Positions 58,026 to 64,000 of a DNA stretch of 64,000 nucleotides are shown one piece after another. Source of the DNA: Agrypnia vestita. Its lineage: Eukaryota > Arthropoda > Insecta > Trichoptera > Phryganeidae. Below the pieces are notes generated by a model. It had not been told where the DNA came from. It searched no databases and was given only the letters and a program-made list of their open reading frames with translations. The stretch covers positions 124,001 to 188,000 of the forward strand of contig JADDOH010023643.1 in assembly GCA_016648135.1 (NCBI GenBank), in the 5' to 3' direction. Both the position numbers and the translations under genes were made by a program. Numbering within the stretch: the stretch's first letter is position 1; every line of letters starts with the position of its first letter.

Positions 58026-58066
58026 TCCTGAAGAAGGGTAGCAACGCTCCCGAAACATGTTGAATT
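58026..58066 (+). ncRNA. hammerhead-like motif
   Basis: The plus strand reads CTGAAGA, one A, stem GGGTAGC/GCTCCC with one bulged base, GAAA and palindrome ACATGT, then T. The core is intact. Stem I is weak (TC/GA only). It lies about 450 bp from the PLE relic but on the opposite strand. Confidence 0.45.
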
Positions 58067-58139
58067 GTTACAAAAATATTTACGTGTGTTAATATTTACA
58101 AAGTGTTAATTACTTTATTTATAAAAATGTGTTTAGAAA

Positions 58140-58375
58140 TTGACGTAATCGGGTTACATGGCCATCACCTCCTCGGTAGCAGGTCAGGGATGCTGTCGCT
58201 GTCCGAGAGTCATCTGGCGACGCGGCGGCTCTGTTTGTCCAGCAGATGAGCTGGTGCTCAGGCTGTTAGCCCTCAGGGCGGGGAGCCTGCAAGTGGGAGC
58301 CGGAAGGAATTGCTCGTGCCCTCACATCTCAGAGGTCTGTAGAGCAAATACGGGGTAACGATGTGTGCACGGATC
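58140..58375. other. GC-rich patch, no known gene
   Basis: A 66-codon frame is present without known motif. Confidence 0.25.
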
Positions 58376-58559
58376 GATCAAGTTCGGTTTAGTACCTACC
58401 TCTATTTCAACCAAAAAATATTTTTTCTTTTGATTTTTCGTAAGTTGCCAACACTACTACAATGCGTTCTTCGCCGGGTTTTCCTTCTGCGACATACTTC
58501 GATATCTTAAGATTTATTGTTAATTTCATTATTATTACATGCTGAGTATGTGTTTCTTT

Positions 58560-59475
58560 GTTAAGTTCTTTTTTATTTTGTTTTTTAGCATTTTATCTAT
58601 CATTGTATCATTATAACCATTATTTTTAGCTATTTGTTTTATTGTGTTAAGTTCATACTCATAATTTAAAGTACTAAGCGGAACTTTCATTAATCAATTT
58701 AATGGAGAATGGAAAATGGCCATTTTGTGTGATATGGGGTGTAAAGAATCGTATGGAATTACAGTATCCGTATGGGTTGGTTTTCTGTAGATATTGAAAT
58801 CTAATTTATTATTTTATACCTTAATTGAAAGATCTAAAAAGTTAAAGGGGTTGTCTAAATTTTTTTCCACGGTGAATTTAATGTTTTTGTGGAGTGTGTT
58901 AATGTGCGCAAGGAAGGAATCTAATTGTCTATGTATGATCAGTACCTGTGAAAATATACAGAAAATATCGTCTACATATCTTAACCATTTAAATATACAA
59001 GATTTTACAAGAGGGTGACTAGAGTTAAATAATTCTGTTTCAAGATCATTTAAGAACATTTCGGCTAGTATCGATGACAAAGGGGATCGCATTGTGAGTC
59101 CGTCTTGTTGTTTATAAATTAAATCATTAAAATCAAAATAGTTTTGTGTGTACAGACGTCATCATAAACTCTAGTTATTTCTTTAACAAAAATATCATCC
59201 AAAGCAGAATCACAAAGTAGTTGTATAAATACATTCTTAGCATCTTCTACTGGAACATTGGTGAACAGATTAACAACATCAAATGAAATGATTTTAGAAT
59301 TAGGCGGGATATCTAGATTTTCAATAATTTTTCATTTCAACATTTTTAATAAATTCAAAGGTATTTTTAACACTATATCTCGGTGAAAACAATTTTAGCG
59401 CGATTATTAATTGGTTAAGTTTCTTACAAAGATTAGGGCAACTTATATATAATTCTGTTATTCGCGAGACCTAAG
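58560..59475 (-). pseudogene. Penelope-like element reverse transcriptase
   Basis: On the minus strand the relic reads YISCPNLCKKLNQLI, FSPRYSVKNTFEFIKNV, then KIISFDVVNLFTNVPVEDAK, DDIFVKEITRVYDD, YFDFNDLIYKQQDGLTM, RSPLSSILAEMFLNDLE, RYVDDIFCIF, NTLHKNIKFTVEKN, FNFLDLSIKV, stop, FNIYRKPTHTDTVIPYDSLH and YELNTIKQIAKNNGY. SFDV.NLFTNVP, PLS.ILAE.F...LE, YVDD and YRKPT.TD are hallmarks of Penelope reverse transcriptase. At least two frameshifts and two stops are present. The GIY-YIG part expected downstream is not found here. Confidence 0.9.
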
Positions 59476-59479
59476 TAGT

Positions 59480-61404
59480 AAAATACCTATAAAACTATTA
59501 ATTAATTCGCATAGAGGTAACATAGTGAGTTTATCATCAAATTATGAATTAGTATTCATCATGAATAATCTTAACAATACTTAACAATATAAAGCCAAAT
59601 CCATAAATAATTGAACAAATATGTTTCAAGTTTGTTTATAAATATACGGCTAGAATGGGTCATCCACGCGTAAACCTTCAAGTTGTTTGTAAAATAAAAT
59701 TTGGTTAGTGCAGACGTTCAATAATTTCCTTTATACGTTACACAAATTCAATGATACTCGTATTATAATTGGAAGATTTAAAAAATCAAATCTTAAGTTG
59801 ATTCGGCAAATACGGTGTATTGTGACTGGACATTATTTAAAAATAATTTGAGAGCGAAAATAAGGTTTGTTATCTTTCTCTTCTTGGCGTTCCAAAATTC
59901 TCGTGAATGGAAATTCAGACTACATACTCTGGTGCCTGAGATGTCAAAACGTGGGTCCCTACATTAACTTAGCATCTCTTTAAATATTCCCTTGGAGAGT
60001 GGGAAACGTAGGACGTTTCTGCATTTTTGGCTACATTTCCTGTACCACTGTATATTTTGCAGGAACATCCAAAGGTATGAACTGAACATGATATTTCGTT
60101 TTGACAAAATTTGGAAAATAATAGTATTTGTTGCATTTTTATACCATACAACATTTAGGTACGTTACTGAAGTGTTACCAGGACTGGTTTTTAAATGAAT
60201 GACTTTTTGTTTTTTGCGATAAACCAGAACGTAGTTCTGAGAAATTAAAGAAATGGGGTTGTGTGAAAGAAACTATACATCTTGGGCATACATAAAAAAT
60301 TACGTACCTATAAAAAAAAAACAGCGAAAACTATACAAATTTAAAAATATATATTACATTACGACTAGGGAATGCAATCCCGAGTCGGGATTGCCCTTTC
60401 AGGATCGGTTTCGTTGCAAACTTAAATTTCACTTTAACAACTAATAACTAAATATTCTTCAAACACATTTTTAAATTGATCAGTTTGATGTTTTTAACAG
60501 GCGAAGGATTTATACATATTTCTGCAAAAATATGAAAATACAAATCTTAAAAACGGGAAATTGGGAATCTGACAATTGACTTCAGGGAAGTTGATTTCCA
60601 GGGAAGTTGACCCAAACCCTTTTTTTTAAATTATTAAAAATAAAAATGTATGTGTCCGCGTTAATTGCGCTACGCGCGAAATATTGATTTGCTTAAAGCC
60701 ATGAATTTGATTTATTACGGCCGTGTGCACGTAGCAGCCAACGTAAGCCATGAAGTGGACGCTACCTGGCAAACCAATTGGGTAAGCCGACTGTTTTCCC
60801 ATGGTAGAGGCATTCTGCTAGTGTCAGTATTATTCAGCCAAGCGTATCAATAGGATTGATAACGTGCGGGGCCTCAATGTGTCATCGTTTTTGCTTAAGA
60901 GAATACTTTCTCTGATTCTGATAATTTAACTACTGACAGCTGTTTTGTGCTCAGTTTGGTGGGCCATTTTTTTTTAAACCACGAAAAGACTTACGCTAGA
61001 ACAACGATTACAAATTGTCCCATTCACAAGTTCTTAACTTGTATATGGGACAGAAAAAACAAAAGAAAAAAATGTAACCTAATATTGTGATATATTATAT
61101 GTACCTACAAATATATTGTAAAATAAAATATATATAAAAAATAAGAGAAAAAACGAATTGTGCAAATTTATTTCGAAAATCGTGGTATCGTTATCATATT
61201 TAAACACTAATGACCTAACATTATTTTTCCAATAAAGCAATGTTTTATTTCATTTTAATGTTCTATATCTCTAAAAAATACCCCTTATTATCACTGAAGC
61301 ACCACACTCTCCGTCGCAATATTTACCAGAAAACTGTTAAAGCATGCCGTAGTAATAGCTGCAATTAATTCGTATTAATATAGTGTTAAATTACGTAACT
61401 ACCA
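59480..61404. other. no recognised gene
   Basis: Frames of 60-68 codons at 59969-60853 have no recognisable motif. Confidence 0.4.
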
Positions 61405-61690
61405 CTAGGCTAGGAGGGTATTGTTCCCGAGGAAGATAGCCTACAAACAGCGCGCGAGTATCGCAGAGTTGTTTCGGGCCGAGGTGAATGGGCCACCGAA
61501 GCGAGAGGTCTGAATGGTTGGCTGGGACTGCAATACAGAGACAATGCATATTCACGGACCGTACGAACAATAAGCGCTCGAAGCGGAATGCATTGCTTGA
61601 TTTGCATTAATACCGACATGCATATGCGCCGGCCGCTGAGCAGCGGGGTAATCACCGCCGGAGGTCGAAGGATTATATTTTGCGAGGTAC
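61405..61690. other. GC-elevated island with octamer-like sites
   Basis: The patch contains ATTTGCAT near 61599 and ATGCATATGC near 61619, resembling POU/homeodomain sites, in a GC-richer block. The regulatory role is inference only. Confidence 0.3.
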
Positions 61691-62715
61691 GTATCGAAGG
61701 AAATATTTCCTAATGCATGACTCAATCGGAATTTCAGTGCCTACATTTGTGCGCTATTAATTATTATATAAGCAGTTTTGATAAATTTTATAAAGTGAGA
61801 CGTTTATAGTGGAAATATCATTCTTTATTGCTTACAGTGGAAATACCAAAAACAAAAAAAATCTTTGGTTTTTCAAAAAAATGTAAATAGGTAGATAGGT
61901 ATAGTTCGAATTTTTGAGATTCATTTTTTGTTATTGTTATTCTCGTATCTTCTTAACCGAACGAAATTTCTGCTTTATGGAGCAAATAACTAAATAAAAC
62001 GGTCAGTATTTGTGACAGGTCGAAATTTTTTTTTTGAAAAGACGACATACTGAAAATGAAGATAGCGTGTGTTGGATAAGTATACCTACCTGCGACGACA
62101 CGAATGAGACTTTGCTCTTGCGTCTCGGAGATTGGGCGGTAAAATTTGGTATTTACCTTGCCCATTTCACCCTGCGCATATCGAACAAGACGAAAATATG
62201 AATGATAATTCGAAATTTCGCCTTTATTTTCGTGTGTAATTTTATCTTCATATTATCTGTGTAATTTTTCCCATTTACTTTTTGCTGTGGAATTTTATGG
62301 TGTATTATTACATCTTGACATCGATTTTTGGGACAAACCTCATTTGTGTATATGTTTCCTTAACCTAAATGTTAACCACTCGCTTGCTCCGAATTTTAAC
62401 ACACAAACAGGATTGCCCCGTAACAAACAGTGGGCCGCGAGTACACGTAATCAATGTAAGTGAATAAAGATAATAAAAGTTGATCATAGATAAATAAACA
62501 AACAACATGGAGACCTTTTGTTCTTTTTATTTTCTTTTTTTTATCGTGATCAGTTTTTTGTTTTTAAAATATTTTATAATATTTTTACGCGCAATCGTAA
62601 GTCCACATTTTAGGACAGTGCAGGACAGCAACATCAAGAAGAGTACATTTTTTGGATGACACGCTGATGATTCTGCCGACGACGGGCATCATAATTAAAC
62701 CCTCGTCACAGGTAA
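61691..62715. other. no recognised gene
   Basis: AT-rich sequence. A 70-codon minus frame at 61953-62165 is not convincing. Confidence 0.4.
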
Positions 62716-62719
62716 AGAG

Positions 62720-63383
62720 GTAAAGCTCCTGGGAATCAATGAAGAGAAAGATCTAATCCTTAGAAATCAGATTAACAAAGCTGTCAGCGCTGGTTTCTAT
62801 GGTTTAAGACAGATCAAGTATGTAAGAAAATGCCTTCCCCCAGACGCAGCAAAGTAACTGATTAGTGCGTACGTCATCATCATCATATTGTAACTTAATA
62901 TATGCAGGACAGCCTAGGACTCAGCTCAACAGACTTCAGTCAGTGATGAATGCTGCGGCGAGGCTGATATTTAAGGCATCAAAGTTCTCGTTCAATGCTG
63001 AAGCAGCTACATTGGCTTCGCCCGCCGGAGGGGATGAGTTTCAAACTCTCTCTCTGTACCCTCTGATGGTGTGCAAAAGTCTTCAAAGGAAAGCACCACA
63101 ATATTTGATCGACCTCTGTTTCCCAGATAATATCACTGGAAGACGGCTCACACTGCTGTCAGCTGAACCGGAGGCACTCTGCAGGCTGGTAGTACCAAGG
63201 AGATCTGAAGTCACCAAGTTTTCGGAACGCGCTGAAAGCACGGGCACAGATTTGCGGGCCCAGCTATGTGGAATCAGCTACCTCCATCTATGGAGATCTA
63301 TGGAGAACCAGGAACTCTTCAAGAAAAGTCTAAAAACTCATTTCATCGGGATGTCTTTTTTTATAAACAGCTATATAAATTAA
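62720..63383 (+). pseudogene. CR1/L2-type LINE reverse transcriptase C-terminus
   Basis: From 62720 the frame reads VKLLGINEEKDLILRNQINK, AVSAGFYGLRQIKYVRKCLP, PDAAK and a stop, then ISAYV. From 62865 the next frame reads YCNLIYAGQPRTQLNRLQSV, MNAAARLIFKASK, APQYLIDLCFP, LVVPRRS and LFKKSLKTHF. The order LG..ID..L....QI....S..Y.LR.I, Y.RLDYCNSL..G.P..QLNRLQ.VQNAAARLI, YL.DLL.P, LVVPR and FK..LKTHLF is the classic CR1/L2 C-terminus. The SRLDYCN segment is replaced by a CAT-repeat expansion and a frameshift. The palm and endonuclease are missing. Confidence 0.9.
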
Positions 63384-63569
63384 CATAAATATAAACATAA
63401 ATAGCCTTAACGATACCCGAATTGTTAAAATTGTATTAAATTTGTAAACTGTAAGAAGTAAAATTGAATGTGTGGTGGTGGGGATTGAAGTTCACACTAA
63501 GATATTCACACAATTGCGATGGAAATGCTGATATTATTTATTAGACTAATAGATCAAGCTATATAGACC

Positions 63570-63672
63570 AGGATATCGGAGATGTGCGCTGCAGCACTTA
63601 CCAAGAAATGAAGAGGTTGGCAGACGATAGAGAGGAGTGGAGAGATCGAGTGCTTGATGGAGACCAATCCTA
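63570..63672 (+). pseudogene. LINE C-terminal tail fragment
   Basis: One frame reads TYQEMKRLADDREEWRDRVL, DGDQS and a stop, matching the terminal A.DRE.WR block of LINE ORF2 proteins. It is not in frame with the CR1/L2 relic upstream and is probably a separate insertion. Confidence 0.55.
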
Positions 63673-63700
63673 GGATTGTGACCCAAAAAAAACTAAATAA

Positions 63701-63964
63701 CTAACCATTACGCCATTTCCCCTTAGGAGTAGGCAGAGAGGATAGAACGCCATCTCGGCACACCAATTTTGCTTCGGCTACATTCATACATCTTCTCATA
63801 CAAGTTCTACGGTTGTTGATCCTTTTAACAGGGCCATCCTCAAATGCTTGTAGTATCTGATCGTGCCAGGAATTTCTCGGACCCCCTCTATTTCTGTTGC
63901 CTTCAACAGTCGCCTCGTATATTTTCTGAACCATCCTTTCCTCGCGAACGCTCATACGTTCCAC
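63701..63964 (-). pseudogene. LINE ORF2 C-terminus
   Basis: The 87-codon minus frame begins MERMSVREERMVQKIYEATV and continues EGNRNRGGPRNSWHDQIL. The series RM...R.V..IYEA...G.R.RGRPR..W.D is the usual tail of RTE-like and related LINE proteins. RRTCMRRCMNVAEAKLVCRD follows. It ends next to the plus-strand LINE tail, so two LINE 3' ends face each other. Confidence 0.7.
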
Positions 63965-64000
63965 ATGACCGAATAAAAAAAATCAATTGATTAAATTGAT

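Noticed and set aside
1..64000. CRISPR arrays, bacterial operons, ribosome binding sites
   Set aside because: Composition and content are those of a eukaryotic genome; no regularly spaced short repeats or prokaryotic gene organisation were seen.

Overview
The window reads as AT-rich, gene-poor nuclear DNA of an arthropod, most likely an insect. It carries relics of Penelope-like elements (PLEs), several LINE clades, mariner, hAT and Helitron-like elements, tRNA-derived repeats, one solo LTR and many hairpin repeats. I found no intact host gene and no canonical functional tRNA or rRNA gene. Nearly every recognisable coding stretch is a broken transposable-element (TE) fragment. The insect order cannot be settled from the sequence alone.

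Layout, 0-12 kb: LINE relic (0.5-0.95), PLE relic with a GIY-YIG nuclease (2.4-3.3), a TIR element (4.16-4.54), a long near-perfect hairpin (5.07-5.41), a tRNA-like sequence inside inverted repeats (5.49-5.82), a small Helitron-like element (5.98-6.27), LINE relic (7.25-7.8), and three inverted-repeat units with hammerhead-ribozyme-like motifs (8.5-9.1, 9.15-9.66, 11.1-11.3). 12-30 kb: a hairpin element (14.2), two mariner relics (18.4-19.0, 23.5-24.0), another hammerhead-bearing inverted repeat (23.0-23.4), Helitron-like elements with tandem repeats (19.2-19.9, 20.3-21.0, 25.2-25.9), nested palindromes (24.4-25.15) and LINE ends (27.65-28.04, 29.3, 29.8). 30-46 kb: transposon ends (32.4-35.1), a 1.07 kb Helitron-like element (37.4-38.5), a hAT-like element (40.87-41.45), a perfect-TIR element (41.5-41.96) and LINE relics (42.8-43.2, 45.0-45.5). 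46-64 kb: Helitron-like 46.8-47.07, a solo LTR with a nested insertion (48.4-49.3), LINE 50.7-51.1, a long tandem-repeat Helitron-like copy (55.5-56.4), PLE reverse transcriptase relic (58.5-59.5) and a CR1/L2-type LINE relic (62.7-63.4).

Between the TEs lie GC-elevated islands of 200-500 bp (near 1.7, 31.3, 39.1, 46.1, 47.8, 52.6, 55.2, 56.6, 58.2 and 61.5 kb). They are candidates for conserved regulatory DNA or exons, but nothing in them was recognised.

The most unusual signal is a recurring hammerhead-like core (CTGANGA, a stem, GAAA, a six-base palindrome such as ACCGGT, ACATGT or AACGTT). It occurs at least twelve times in intact or decayed form. Four units carry it as an inverted pair with no protein-coding capacity between the arms. 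One copy lies just downstream of PLE coding sequence, which points to a family of small PLE-like, ribozyme-bearing elements.
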